A model generated the notes under the pieces. The model was not told where the DNA came from, did not search any database, and saw nothing but the letters and a program-made list of their open reading frames with translations. Below, piece after piece: positions 34,174 to 43,229 of a DNA stretch of 64,000 bases (its first letter is position 1; each line of letters starts with the position of its first letter). Made by a program: the position numbers and the translations under genes. This DNA is from Streptomyces sp. Ag109_O5-1 (GTDB taxonomy: Bacteria; Actinomycetota; Actinomycetes; Streptomycetales; Streptomycetaceae): assembly GCF_003814875.1 (NCBI RefSeq), contig NZ_RKQF01000001.1, positions 11,036,001 to 11,100,000 of the forward strand. The letters are read 5' to 3'.

Positions 34174-35178
34174 TCAGTGGGCGTCGGCGGGAATGTGTTG
34201 GGGACCGATCCGCTTGCGGAACACCCAGTAGGTCCACCCCTGATAGAGCAGCACCAGCGGCATCATGATGACCGCGACCCACGTCATCACCTTCAGTGTG
34301 TACGGACCCGAGGCCGAGTTGTCGATCGTCAGGTTCCACGCGTCGTTGAGCGAGGAGGGCATGAGGTCCGGCGCCAGGGCCAGGAAGATCGCCGCCACCA
34401 CGGACGCGATGGCGACCCCGGTGAAGCTGAACGCCCACCCTTCCCGCGCCTTGGCGTTCATCGCGAGCGTGCCAAGAAGCCCGACGACTGCCACGGCAAG
34501 GGCCATCGCGGTCCACGCCGTCCCGCGCTCCGCCTGGATCCAGATCAGCAGCGCGCCCCCCAGAAGCAGAGCGACCACGGTGGCTTTGGTGGCAAACGTA
34601 CGGGCCCGTACCCGGATGTCACCCACCGTCTTCAGCGCGGTGAACACCGCTCCGTGCACGGTGCACAGCGCGACGAAGGCGAGACCACCGAGCAACGCAG
34701 GCCAGTTCAGCAGGTCAGCGAACGAACCGGCGAAATCCTGCTGGGAGTTGATCGGCACGCCCCGCACCATGTTGGCGAACATCATTCCCCACAGGAACGG
34801 CAGCAGCAGCGAGCTGGCGAACAGCACCAGCTCCCAGTTGCGCTGCCAGCTCTCTTCCGGCCGCTTGTGCCGGTATTCGAAGGCCAACACCCGCACGATC
34901 AGCAGCAGCAGAGCGAGGACCAGCAACAGGTAGAAACTGCTGAAGAACGTCGCGTACCAGACCGGGAACGCGGCGAACATTGCGCCGGCCGCGGTGATCA
35001 GCCAGACCTCGTTGCCGTCCCACACCGGTCCGATGATGTTGATCAGTACGCGGCGCTCAGTCCGGTCGCGCGCGAGCAACCTGGTCAGGATGCCGACCCC
35101 GAAGTCGAACCCTTCCAGGAAGAAGTAGCCGGTCCACAGGACGGCGATCAGAAGGAACCAGAAGTCGTTGAGGCCCAT
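34174..35178 (-). CDS. cydB: Cytochrome bd oxidase subunit II
   Basis: A 334-residue integral membrane protein with about eight hydrophobic segments. The start MGLNDFWFLLIAVLWTGYFF and LEGFDFGVG near residue 22 are hallmarks of CydB, with DGNEVWLI near residue 55 and WYATFFSSFYLLLVLALLLL near residue 75. With CydA it forms the high-affinity quinol oxidase that supports respiration at low oxygen. It lies 13 bases after cydA. The cydCD transporter genes that usually follow in actinomycetes are not here; the next sequence is the broken gentisate gene. Confidence 0.93.
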   Translation of the reverse strand: MGLNDFWFLLIAVLWTGYFFLEGFDFGVGILTRLLARDRTERRVLINIIGPVWDGNEVWLITAAGAMFAAFPVWYATFFSSFYLLLVLALLLLIVRVLAFEYRHKRPEESWQRNWELVLFASSLLLPFLWGMMFANMVRGVPINSQQDFAGSFADLLNWPALLGGLAFVALCTVHGAVFTALKTVGDIRVRARTFATKATVVALLLGGALLIWIQAERGTAWTAMALAVAVVGLLGTLAMNAKAREGWAFSFTGVAIASVVAAIFLALAPDLMPSSLNDAWNLTIDNSASGPYTLKVMTWVAVIMMPLVLLYQGWTYWVFRKRIGPQHIPADAH

Positions 35179-35191
35179 GGCGCATCTCCTC

Positions 35192-36766
35192 TCAGTACGC
35201 GAAGTTCAAGGGCTTGTCGGAGTCGTCGTGGGAGTCGTCGTCGGCGTCGTCTCCCCAAGGCCCGCGCAGCGTCGGATCCTTGGCAGGCGGCTGCTCGTCC
35301 GTGTCGGGGCCCTTGACGGCGTACCTCTTCATCAGCCGTACGTTGATCCAGAACAGCACGGCGTACAGCAGGGTCAGGGCCCCGAGCGAGATCGCCATCT
35401 CGGTCTGGCTGACACCGGGGGAGACCGAGTCTTCGGTCTTGAACAGACCGTAGGCAGCCCAGGGCTGACGGCCCATCTCAGTGAAGACCCAGCCGATGGA
35501 GTTGGCGACGAAGGGGAAGATCAGCGACGCCATGCCGAAGCGCCAGCCCCACTGCGTGATGGTCGGCCCCAACTCTCTCTTGTTGGTGAGCATCAGCTTG
35601 GGCACGTCGTCCTCGGCGGCCTGATGCTCCGGCAGCAGCCACTTCTTCTTCCGTGTCAGCCAGAATCCGGCACCCGCGGCGACGGCCGCGCTGAGCCCGA
35701 TGCCGATCATCAGGCGGAAGCCCCAATAGGTGATGAAGAGGTTGGGGACGTAGTCCTCGGGGGCACCACCGTACTTCTCGGCCTCGGCCGTGGCGGTCTC
35801 GTTGATGCCGGGGACACAGCTGCTGAAGTTGCGGTCGGACAGGAAGGACAGCAGACCGGGAAGTTCTATCTCGACGGAGTTGTGGCCCTTGGTCACATCG
35901 CCGACCGAGAAGATCGAGAACGGGGCCGGACATTGGGTCTCCCACAGCGCCTCGGCCGCGGCCATCTTCATCGGCTGCTGCTTGAACATCACCTTGGCCA
36001 GGGAGTCGCCGGACAGGGCGACCAGCACGCCCGCGATCATGGTGACGACAAGGCCGAGCCGCAGCGAGGTGCGCAGGGTGACCGTCTTCTTATGATCGAC
36101 GTCCTCCCCTGCGGCCTTCTTCTTCTTGATCTTCCGGAGGTGGTAGCTGGCGATGCCGATCATGAAGGCGCCGCCGGTCAGGAAGGCGGAGGAGAGGGTG
36201 TGCGCGAACTGGAACACCGCCGTGTCCTGGAAGAGGACCTGCCAGATGCTGTTGAGGTGGGCCACCCCCGTGGTCTTGTCGATGTGGTAGCCGACGGGGT
36301 GCTGCATCCAGGAGTTGGCCGCGAGGATGAAGTACGCGGACAGGATCGTGCCGGTGGACACCAGCCAGATGCAGGCCAGGTGGATCTTCTTGGGCAGCTT
36401 GTCCCAGCCGAAGATCCACAGGCCGATGAAGGTGGACTCGAAGAAGAAGGCGATCAGCGACTCCATCGCGAGCGGAGCGCCGAAGACGTCGCCGACGAAC
36501 TTTGAGTAGTCCGACCAGTTCATGCCGAACTGGAACTCCTGCACGATGCCCGTGGCGACACCGATCGCGATATTGATCAGGAAGAGCTTCCCCCAGAACT
36601 TCGTGGCATGGAAGTACTTTTCTTTACCCGTGCGCACCCAGGCGGTCTCCAGGCCGGCGGTGAGGGCGGCCAGAGATATCGTCAAAGGGACGAAAAGATA
36701 GTGGTAGACGGTCGTGATACCGAACTGCCATCGCGCCAAGGTCTCCGGCGCCAAAGCCAGATCCAC
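35192..36766 (-). CDS. cydA: Cytochrome bd oxidase subunit I
   Basis: A 524-residue haem-bearing subunit with about nine membrane helices. The N-terminus has RWQFGITTVYHYLFVPLTIS with the haem b595/d ligand His at residue 22. FQFAHTLSSAFLTGGAFMIG holds the His and FGMASLIFPF the Met that ligate haem b558. GRQPWAAYG is the conserved quinol-site motif. The Q-loop is of the short type usual in actinobacteria. The tail is acidic (DDDSHDDSD). A perfect long inverted repeat with a Rex-like core lies about 75 bp upstream. Confidence 0.95.
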   Translation of the reverse strand: MDLALAPETLARWQFGITTVYHYLFVPLTISLAALTAGLETAWVRTGKEKYFHATKFWGKLFLINIAIGVATGIVQEFQFGMNWSDYSKFVGDVFGAPLAMESLIAFFFESTFIGLWIFGWDKLPKKIHLACIWLVSTGTILSAYFILAANSWMQHPVGYHIDKTTGVAHLNSIWQVLFQDTAVFQFAHTLSSAFLTGGAFMIGIASYHLRKIKKKKAAGEDVDHKKTVTLRTSLRLGLVVTMIAGVLVALSGDSLAKVMFKQQPMKMAAAEALWETQCPAPFSIFSVGDVTKGHNSVEIELPGLLSFLSDRNFSSCVPGINETATAEAEKYGGAPEDYVPNLFITYWGFRLMIGIGLSAAVAAGAGFWLTRKKKWLLPEHQAAEDDVPKLMLTNKRELGPTITQWGWRFGMASLIFPFVANSIGWVFTEMGRQPWAAYGLFKTEDSVSPGVSQTEMAISLGALTLLYAVLFWINVRLMKRYAVKGPDTDEQPPAKDPTLRGPWGDDADDDSHDDSDKPLNFAY

Positions 36767-36840
36767 TGCATCTTCTCCTTATATTGCCGTAGTCGCAGCA
36801 GAGGATTGCTCCGTTGATCCCACCGATTTCAGGAGGAACC

Positions 36841-36880
36841 ATCACACCTTGTGAACGCGATCACATTCACAAGGTGTGAT
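36841..36880. promoter_or_regulatory. Rex-type redox operator upstream of cydAB
   Basis: ATCACACCTTGTGAA (36841-36855) and TTCACAAGGTGTGAT (36866-36880) are perfect 15-bp inverted arms around CGCGATCACA. The left part, TTGTGAACGCGATCACA, differs by one base from the actinomycete Rex core TGTGAACGNGTTCACA. Rex releases such sites when NADH is high, which would induce cydAB under oxygen limitation. The gap to the convergent-side TetR gene (36881-37144) shows nothing else. Confidence 0.8.
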
Positions 36881-37144
36881 GTCGTACCGGCTGTTTGGGA
36901 TCGGGGAGGGGGCCCAACTTCCGAGGAGCCACAGGAGGACCTCGGAGGCGCTTGCACCGAGTCCGTCGCAGAGTCGAAGCGGACCTGCCCGGTCGACGGG
37001 CAAGTCCGAGGCCCTCGGTGGACGGAGCAGGGCTCCTCACGGAACGCCTCCCCAGCTCGACCTGATCGAGGAGTGGCGTGACACGTCCGGCGCGTGGCTG
37101 TCGGTGTGGGGTGTCAAGTTCGGCCTCCGCGGCGGTCCGGAGGC

Positions 37145-37777
37145 TCATTCGCGAGGGTCGTGGGCGCGCAGCCCGTGCAGGAACATGTCGAGGAACTGCG
37201 TGCGGACACCGTACGCACTGACCCCGCGGAGCCGGGCAATGTGCGAGCTGTACCCCGCGATGGAACCGGTGAAGGTCTCGGCGGCCACGGAACGGTCGAT
37301 GCCGGCGCGCAGTTCACCGCGGAGTTGTGCGTCCCGCAGGACGTCCTCGACGACGGCGAGGGGCTTGTCGATGCAGTCGCGCTGGAATCTCGCGTACAGC
37401 TCGGGATGGTCGGGCAGCTCGAAGGAACAGCGGGCGGCGATGAGCCAGCGTGGGCTGTCGAGGGCGTCGGCGATGTCGTCGTAGAGAGCGTTGAGGTCGC
37501 CGACGAGACTGCCGGTGCGGGGCGGGACGAGGTCGAGGGCGAGGGTGTTGAGCCCCGCGATGATGAGCTCGTCCCGCTCGGTCCAGCGGCTGTAAAGGGT
37601 GCGCTTGGCGACCTTGGCGCGGGCGGCGACGTTGTTGATCCGGAAGCCAGCGACACCATGGTCGGAGAGTTCGTCGACGACGGCGCGGAGGATGCGGTCG
37701 TCGGCGGTGGTGTCGCGGGGGCGGCCCGGTTTGGCGGGGCCGGGTTCGGCCGGGACCGGCGACGCGATGGCTGCCAT
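37145..37777 (-). CDS. TetR-family regulator (pair 2, type B)
   Basis: A 210-residue TetR regulator, the paralogue of the gene at 19507. HTH: GRPRDTTADDRILRAVVDEL then INNVAARAKVAKRTLYSRWT at about residues 17-65; ligand domain with SPRWLIAARCSFELPDHPEL. ATG 37777 is chosen because GAGGGGAG lies eight bases upstream; longer frames extend into the operator region. It is divergent from the type A TetR gene at 37927, with two CGAAAC-type palindromes between them. Confidence 0.88.
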   Translation of the reverse strand: MAAIASPVPAEPGPAKPGRPRDTTADDRILRAVVDELSDHGVAGFRINNVAARAKVAKRTLYSRWTERDELIIAGLNTLALDLVPPRTGSLVGDLNALYDDIADALDSPRWLIAARCSFELPDHPELYARFQRDCIDKPLAVVEDVLRDAQLRGELRAGIDRSVAAETFTGSIAGYSSHIARLRGVSAYGVRTQFLDMFLHGLRAHDPRE

Positions 37778-37840
37778 GACTGGCTCTCCCCTCATCCCCG
37801 AGACGGCCCACGACTCAGGACCCATGTCCTATTGTGCGAC

Positions 37841-37900
37841 CGAAACGGTTTCGTATTCACCGTAGCCTAGGTTACCGTATGCGCGTGCGAAACCGTTTCG
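37841..37900. promoter_or_regulatory. Twin operators of TetR pair 2
   Basis: CGAAACGGTTTCG (37841-37853) and CGAAACCGTTTCG (37888-37900) are near-perfect palindromes whose starts are 47 bp apart, the same spacing as at 19354/19401. An AT-containing stretch between them (TAGGTTACCGTATG) looks like a promoter core. Confidence 0.75.
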
Positions 37901-37926
37901 CTCGAAGCTCGAACGAGGTGCCGCGG

Positions 37927-38532
37927 ATGACAGCGAGGGACCAGGCCACCACGCCACGCACGCGCCGCAGCCGCATCACCCCGGAACGCGAGGAGGAGCT
38001 CTTCGCCACCGTCCTCGACCTCCTCCGCGAGGTCGGCTACGAGGCCCTGACCATGGACGGGGTGGCGACCCGCACCCGCTGCAGCAAGGCCACGCTCTAT
38101 CGCCAATGGTCGGGCAAGCCGGAACTGGTCGCCGAGGCACTGCGCCGGACCAAGGGCAAAGTCGTCGGCGACATCAACACGGGTTCCCTCCGAGGCGACC
38201 TGCGCGCGGTGATCGAACAGCTCGACGACGAGCAACTCCACAGAGAAGCCGCCCTGGTCCGCGGCCTGATCCACGCCGTCCACGCCCACCCCGACCTCTT
38301 GCGGGCCCTGCAGAACCTGATCGTCGACCCCGACCCCGCCGGCCTCGCGGCGATCCTCCGACGAGCGGTGGCTCGGGGTGAGGTACGAGCGGACTGCCCG
38401 GCACTGCAGTACGTGCCTTACGTATTGATCGGTGCCTTGGTGGCCCGGCCACTGGTGGCCAACCGGCCACCGGACCGGACGTTCCTGCTCCACTATCTGG
38501 ACTCGGTGGTCATGCCGTCCCTGACCACCTGA
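37927..38532 (+). CDS. TetR-family regulator (pair 2, type A)
   Basis: A 201-residue TetR regulator, the paralogue of the gene at 18708. HTH: RSRITPEREEELFATVLDLL then DGVATRTRCSKATLYRQWSG at about residues 15-62, with DINTGSLRGDLRAVIEQLDD matching the same region of the other copy (VDTGSLRGDFRAMVAQLDD). ATG 37927 is preferred over more distant starts because those would place the operator inside the coding region. The end is YLDSVVMPSLTT. It has no companion gene besides the divergent TetR. Confidence 0.88.
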   Translation: MTARDQATTPRTRRSRITPEREEELFATVLDLLREVGYEALTMDGVATRTRCSKATLYRQWSGKPELVAEALRRTKGKVVGDINTGSLRGDLRAVIEQLDDEQLHREAALVRGLIHAVHAHPDLLRALQNLIVDPDPAGLAAILRRAVARGEVRADCPALQYVPYVLIGALVARPLVANRPPDRTFLLHYLDSVVMPSLTT

Positions 38533-38772
38533 CCCTGAGGGGTAAGCAGCAACCTGATACAGCACATCCGCGATCAAGCAGCGGCCGATCCGGACGGCGG
38601 GCCATCGTTTCTGAGCAGATCCGCGACTCGGTAAGCCGTCCTGTCGCGTCGGTCGGAAGGAATCGGTTGGCTCTGCCGCTCCACGTGACGACGAGCTCGT
38701 CGCGGGCGCGAGTGGCAGTCACGAACACGAGGGAAGGGGCCTTTGTGCTCTTCCTGCTTGTACCGGTCGGGA

Positions 38773-39739
38773 TTAGTCATCCCGTGCTGCTCGATGGGCG
38801 AGGTAGCTCCCGGGCGTCTTGTCGTATCGAGTCGCGATTCCCCGCCATGCCTTCAACTTGTTGATGAGCCGCTCAACGGTGTTCCGCTCCTTGTAAAGAT
38901 CGCCGTCGTGAGATGTGGGACGGCCGCCCCGGCGGCCTTTCTTCTTCCGGTTGGCGGCCTGGTCCTTCTTCTCCGGGATGACTGCCTTGATGTTGCGTTT
39001 CCGCAGGTAAGAGCGGTTAGCGCGGGACGAGTAGGCTTTGTCCGCGGCGACAGCGTCGGGCCGGGTTCGAGGCCGGCCCACAGGCAGACGGACCCGTATC
39101 TTCTGCAGCACGGGGACGAACTGCGGGTGTCGGCGGCCTGTCCTGCGGTCAGTACGAGTGACAGTGGACGGCACTTGCGGTCAGCGGCGAGATGAATCTT
39201 GCTCGTCAGTCCACCACGGGATCTGCCGAGCAGGGCCTGGTTCAAGCGGAGCTTGCGTCGTCGCCGGATACGCCGTCGCTCTTCCTGCTCGGGGTCGTCC
39301 CTGCCGTCCTGTCCGTTCTGTTCTGGCGGGCCGCCCCTTTTTGCCGGGCCTGTTCCTCCTCGGCGGCGGCTTCCTCAAGGGCCTCCATGACGTCCTTGCC
39401 GATGTGCATCCCGGCCGCGTCGTGGTGAGGGCGGGCAGTGGTGGAGTCCACGCTGACCAGGGATAAGTCCGTCTGTCCCCGGCGAGCAGCCTCGGCGATC
39501 ACGCCTTTCAGAAGAGCGGAGAAGACCCCGGCGTCCCGCCAGACGCGAAAGCGTCCGTAGACCGTCGGCCACGGTCCGAACTCGGCAGGCATCTCGCGCC
39601 ACTGGGCGCTGGACCGAAACCGCCAGATCACCCCCTCGAACTGCTCCCGCAGCCGCTCGGGGTACGGACCGTACTCGCCTATCGGCAGGTACGGCTCAAT
39701 GAACTCCCACTGCTCGTCGGTGAGTCGCCTACGTGTCAC
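38773..39739 (-). mobile_element. IS5-type insertion sequence with frameshifted transposase
   Basis: The minus strand encodes an IS5-family DDE transposase in three frames. OrfA, from GTG 39739 to 39242, holds RRRLTDEQWEFIEPYLP and the first catalytic Asp in SVDSTTARPHHDAAG. OrfB begins near 39245 (NQALLGRSRGGLTSKIHLAA), the usual arrangement for programmed frameshifting. Near 39128 one base is missing, and the rest (VAADKAYSSRANRSYLRKR with the second Asp; YKERNTVERLINKLKAWRGI with the Glu) is in a third frame, ending at 38773. The extra frameshift probably makes it inactive. I could not define terminal inverted repeats with confidence. The element abuts a broken glycosidase gene. Confidence 0.85.
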
Positions 39740-39836
39740 ACCCAGCGTCCTACCAAGTCCCACCCGTGCACGGCACCAGAACCCGAGAATGATCACGACC
39801 TCACACAGGCCCAGATCAAACACCCTCTGAGAACGT

Positions 39837-40218
39837 CCTGAGCGGCTTCACCTCCTGGATGGGCACCTACGGCGACAGCATCTACGGCACCAGCGGCAGC
39901 CCGTTCGCCTCGAGCCGTCCTGGGGCAAGGGCACCAAGAAGGGCGGCAGCTGTTCGCCACGTCTTCACCTGGCCGATCGACGGCGTTCTGCGGATCCCGG
40001 AGGTCTACAACACCATCAGCGGCATCTACCTGCTCAACGCCCCCTCGACCTGTCAGCGGCATGACAGCCGTCCTGCCCGAGGGCGTGTACCGGCTGTGTC
40101 CGCCAACGGCGACAAAGCACTGGAGCACGGCAACGTCACCACCGAGGGCAGCGCGGTGATCCAGTCCACATCCAACAGCGGCACTCCGCAGCAGTGGGCC
40201 ATGACCGGTATCGGCTGA
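39837..40218 (+). pseudogene. Alpha-L-fucosidase (GH29) C-terminal remnant with lectin-like tail
   Basis: Beginning right at the IS5 side, the plus strand reads LSGFTSWMGTYGDSIYGTSG, the usual GH29 region after the catalytic barrel, then switches frame (EPSWGKGTKKGG) and back (HVFTWPIDGVLRIPEVYNTI, SGIYLLNAP). From about 40075 a third piece, VSANGDKALEHGNVTTEGSA and TPQQWAMTGIG, resembles a ricin-B-type carbohydrate-binding repeat. It lacks the catalytic domain and has at least two frameshifts. It was probably a secreted polysaccharide-degrading enzyme unrelated to the aromatic pathways. Confidence 0.65.
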
Positions 40219-40386
40219 CCGCCGGTCACCTTCCGTCTGCCCAACCGCCAGTCGTGCATGTGGGGTTCGGGACAGGCTAGCCAAGCGGCAACAGCACACG
40301 TCAACAGTTGTACGGTTGACGCACCTCCAGGAGGAAGACGGCATGCGCGCCTCTGCGACCCGGTGTGGTGCGCAGAGGCGCGGCAC

Positions 40387-41220
40387 TCAGGCCGACGGGT
40401 AGCTGCTGATGCGCTGGCCCAGGCTCATGAGGGCCCGGTTCAGGGTGCCCGAGTCGGCGATCACGGTCTGGCCTGTCATCACCTTGTTGTGCCGGGATGC
40501 GAGGAGTGCGTAGAAGGGCCCGTACTCCTCCGGGGTGGGCAGGTGCTGAAGGGGCGTACCCCATTCGAACTCCGCGCGGAAGGCGTCCGCAGGAATGTCC
40601 GACTGCTTGGACTCGTGCAGGTCGAGAGCGCCGGGCCCGCGGAGCTGACTGCCCGCGATGCCCGTAGGGGCGACGGCGTTGACCCGTACCCGCGGGGCGA
40701 ACTCGAACGACAGCTGGTTCACCAGGCTGCGCACCGCCCCCTTGCTGGCCGTGTAGGCCGCACCGCCGCCGTCGGCCGCGAACGCCGCCTGGGACGCGGT
40801 GAGCACGATCGCGCCTTCCTCGGCCTGCAGCAGGTCGTGCATGATCCGCGCGGTCAGCGCGTAGCCCTTGACGTTGATCGAGAAGACCTCGTCGAACAGA
40901 GCGTCGACGCGCTCGACGGGAATGTCGGCCAGCCGGATGTTCCCGTCGAAGATGCCCTGCGCGCCGATGAGGGAGGTGAGCCGGCCGTAGCGGTCCTCGA
41001 TCTGGGACCGGCAGGCACGAAGATCGTCGATGTTGCGTACGTCGCCGTGCATGACGAGGACGTCATCGCCGAACTCGTTCTTCAGCCCGAGCACCTTGGC
41101 CTCGTCGTACTCGAGGATCGCGAGCTGCGCGCCCTCTTCGAGGCAGTGGCGGGCAACGCCGAGACCGAGGCCGGAGCCGCCGCCGGTGATGAGTACGACG
41201 TGGTCGTCAAGCAGCTTCAT
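40387..41220 (-). CDS. cis-dihydrodiol dehydrogenase (BphB/HcaB-type SDR, cluster 2)
   Basis: A 277-residue SDR. Cofactor motif TGGGSGLGLGVA near residue 12, active-site YTASKGA near residue 155, and the extended C-terminal part with GSQLRGPGALDLHES typical of aromatic dihydrodiol dehydrogenases. It is the last gene of the minus-strand operon alpha-beta-ferredoxin-reductase-dehydrogenase, and its start overlaps the reductase stop region, so it most likely rearomatises the dihydrodiol made by that dioxygenase. It is related to the cluster 1 enzyme at 27956. Confidence 0.9.
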   Translation of the reverse strand: MKLLDDHVVLITGGGSGLGLGVARHCLEEGAQLAILEYDEAKVLGLKNEFGDDVLVMHGDVRNIDDLRACRSQIEDRYGRLTSLIGAQGIFDGNIRLADIPVERVDALFDEVFSINVKGYALTARIMHDLLQAEEGAIVLTASQAAFAADGGGAAYTASKGAVRSLVNQLSFEFAPRVRVNAVAPTGIAGSQLRGPGALDLHESKQSDIPADAFRAEFEWGTPLQHLPTPEEYGPFYALLASRHNKVMTGQTVIADSGTLNRALMSLGQRISSYPSA

Positions 41221-42478
41221 GGGGGGTGCATTCCTTTCGGTTGACGCACGACACGGTGGTGTCGAGCGCGGGAGTGTTCGTGCGGGCGAGAGCGAGTGCC
41301 TCGTCCCAGGTGCCGCCGCGTGCGAGCAGCTTGCGGTAGTCGCGCAGCGAGCGGACACGCCCGCAGGCGAACGCGGCGTGGAACTCGCCGGCGTGCCCGA
41401 ACAGGACGAGAAACTCGCCCGCGTCGAGGGAACCCTCGACGACGAGGCTGCGGTCGCCCGCACGGCGGCGGCCGTAGCACTGGAACCGCATGCCGTACTG
41501 GTCGGTCCAGAAGTACGGCACTCCCTGGTAGGGCGTGGTCTCGCCGCGGGCGATGTTCAAGCCGATGTGCCGGCCCTGCTCGACCGCATGGGTCCAGTGC
41601 TCCACGCGTACGCGCTGTCCCAGCAGCGGGTGGTGGAACGCGGCCACGTCACCGGCAGCCCACACGTCGGGTACGTTGGTCCGGCCGGCGGCGTCGGTGA
41701 CGATCCCGCCGGTCACCTCGATCCCGGAGCCCGCCAGCCAGTCGACGGCGGGTTCGGCGCCGATACCCGTCAGCACGAACGGGGTCCGGTGCACACTTCC
41801 GTCCGTGAGCCGGACCTCGTACGCCCCTGGTTGTCCCGTGACCGACGCCATCGCGACGGCACTACGGAAGCGGACCCCGCGTGCGGTGTGCAGGTCGCGG
41901 AGATGGGTGGCCAGCTCGGTCCCCAGTACGGGCTCCAGCGGCAGCGGGAGCGCGTCGAGGACCGTGACCGCCACGCCCCGCGCGACGAGAGCGGCCGCGA
42001 CCTCCAGTCCGATGAAGCCGGAGCCGATCAGGGTCATCTCGCCGTATCGCGCCGCGGCCTCGCGCAGCACCCGCAGGTCCTCGGGGGTGCGCAGGGCCGG
42101 CAGTACCTCACCCCCGAGGCTCCTCAGCTCGCGGGGGCGGCTGCCGCAGGCGATGACCACAGCGTCCCAGGGAAGCGCCTCGCCGTACGTGGTCACCACA
42201 TAGCGGCGGTCGACGTCGAGCCCCGCCGCGGCGTGCCCGAGGCGCAGGTCGAGGCGGTTCGCCTCGATGCGTTCGGGAGAGCGGAGTTCGAGGAGTCGCG
42301 GGTCCTCCTCGGCGACAAGCAGGGCCTTCGACAGCGTGGGCCGGTCGTACGGCTGGTGCAGCTCGGCGCCGAGGACGGTGATGGAGCCGGTGAATCCGGC
42401 CTCCCGGAGACCGTCGGCGGCGCCGAGGCCGGCGGCGGAGGCTCCCACCACGACGACTCGCTCAAAGCCGCCGGTCAC
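41207..42478 (-). CDS. Ferredoxin reductase of dioxygenase cluster 2
   Basis: A 423-residue FAD/NADH ferredoxin reductase. FAD motif VVVVGASAAGLGAADGLREA at the N-terminus, PYDRPTLSKALL near residue 45, NADH motif LIGSGFIGLEVAAALVARGV near residue 150, and VWAAGDVAAFHHPLLG near residue 275. GTG 42478 overlaps the ferredoxin stop (GTGA). It is only distantly like the cluster 1 reductase. Reductases of this class partner [3Fe-4S] ferredoxins in actinobacterial dioxygenase and P450 systems. Confidence 0.92.
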   Translation of the reverse strand: MTGGFERVVVVGASAAGLGAADGLREAGFTGSITVLGAELHQPYDRPTLSKALLVAEEDPRLLELRSPERIEANRLDLRLGHAAAGLDVDRRYVVTTYGEALPWDAVVIACGSRPRELRSLGGEVLPALRTPEDLRVLREAAARYGEMTLIGSGFIGLEVAAALVARGVAVTVLDALPLPLEPVLGTELATHLRDLHTARGVRFRSAVAMASVTGQPGAYEVRLTDGSVHRTPFVLTGIGAEPAVDWLAGSGIEVTGGIVTDAAGRTNVPDVWAAGDVAAFHHPLLGQRVRVEHWTHAVEQGRHIGLNIARGETTPYQGVPYFWTDQYGMRFQCYGRRRAGDRSLVVEGSLDAGEFLVLFGHAGEFHAAFACGRVRSLRDYRKLLARGGTWDEALALARTNTPALDTTVSCVNRKECTPHEAA

Positions 42479-42693
42479 GGCTTGCGGCCCGAGTCGAGCG
42501 CAATGGCCTGTGCGGGGCAGGCGCGGGCGGCCTCTTCGAGGTCCTCCCGCTCGTCGGCGTCGACGGCGTCGCGCAGGAGAACAGCCGTCGGGCTGCCCGG
42601 CGGGGTGTCGAAGACGTCGGGCATGACGCTGACACAGATGCCGTAGGACTTGCAGCGGGTGCCGTCGAGAGAGACGGAGAGGTTGTCGCTCAC
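42475..42693 (-). CDS. [3Fe-4S]-type ferredoxin of dioxygenase cluster 2
   Basis: A 72-residue small ferredoxin. The cluster motif CKSYGICVSVMPDVF followed by ACPAQAI has C-x5-C...C-P, with the second of four cysteine positions replaced, the pattern of [3Fe-4S] ferredoxins such as those of phenanthrene and phthalate dioxygenases and P450s. GTG 42693 overlaps the beta subunit stop (GTGA). Its type differs from the Rieske ferredoxin of cluster 1, so the two dioxygenases probably cannot share electron carriers. Confidence 0.9.
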   Translation of the reverse strand: MSDNLSVSLDGTRCKSYGICVSVMPDVFDTPPGSPTAVLLRDAVDADEREDLEEAARACPAQAIALDSGRKP

Positions 42694-43229
42694 AGGAAGA
42701 CTCCAAGGTTCGGAGTGGCCAGCGCCGTTTCGGTCAGCACGATTTCGCGGGACAGCAGGCGTGGGCCCGACGGTGTGAGGCGGAGCTGGTCGTAGCGCCT
42801 GCACGGGATGAGATCGAAGTGCGGGTCGATGCCGCGCTGGCGGTAGACCAGCAGGGCGCTCGACACCTTGATGACGTCGGGGCGGTCGATCTCCTCGACC
42901 TCGACGCTGCCCACGATGCGCAAGGTGCGGGACGGAGGTATTTCCGAGTACGCGTGGTCGGTGTTGAGCCGGTCCAGGCGCGTGCGTACGTGGGCCTTGG
43001 TGTCCCGGACCCGGAAGGCGTTGCGGTCGATCTCCTGGGAACGCGGTTCCGCTGCCTGTCGGATCGGCACGGTGTAGAGAAGTTCGTCGTCCAGGAGTCC
43101 GTACCACTCCTCCTCGCGGCCCTCGTCGAGCAGCCGGGCCTCCAGCGCCAAGAACTGGGTGGCCAACGCCTGAAGTTCGGGGTTGGCGCTCACGGGCGGG
43201 ACGATGCGGGGGGTCTCGGTCGTGGTCAT
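42690..43229 (-). CDS. Aromatic-ring-hydroxylating dioxygenase beta subunit (cluster 2)
   Basis: A 179-residue small subunit. It has the NTF2-like pattern QFLALEARLLDEGREEEWYG near residue 27, LLDDELLYTVPIR, and SEIPPSRTLRIVGSVEVEE near residue 95. Its end (ALATPNLGVFL) matches the family. Its start overlaps the alpha gene stop (ATGA at 43226-43229), so synthesis of the two subunits is coupled, in contrast to the separated subunits of cluster 1. Confidence 0.92.
   Translation of the reverse strand: MTTTETPRIVPPVSANPELQALATQFLALEARLLDEGREEEWYGLLDDELLYTVPIRQAAEPRSQEIDRNAFRVRDTKAHVRTRLDRLNTDHAYSEIPPSRTLRIVGSVEVEEIDRPDVIKVSSALLVYRQRGIDPHFDLIPCRRYDQLRLTPSGPRLLSREIVLTETALATPNLGVFL

Noticed and set aside
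34147..36505. Plus-strand long frames opposite cydAB
   Set aside because: They are reverse complements of membrane-protein coding sequence; no RBS or domains.
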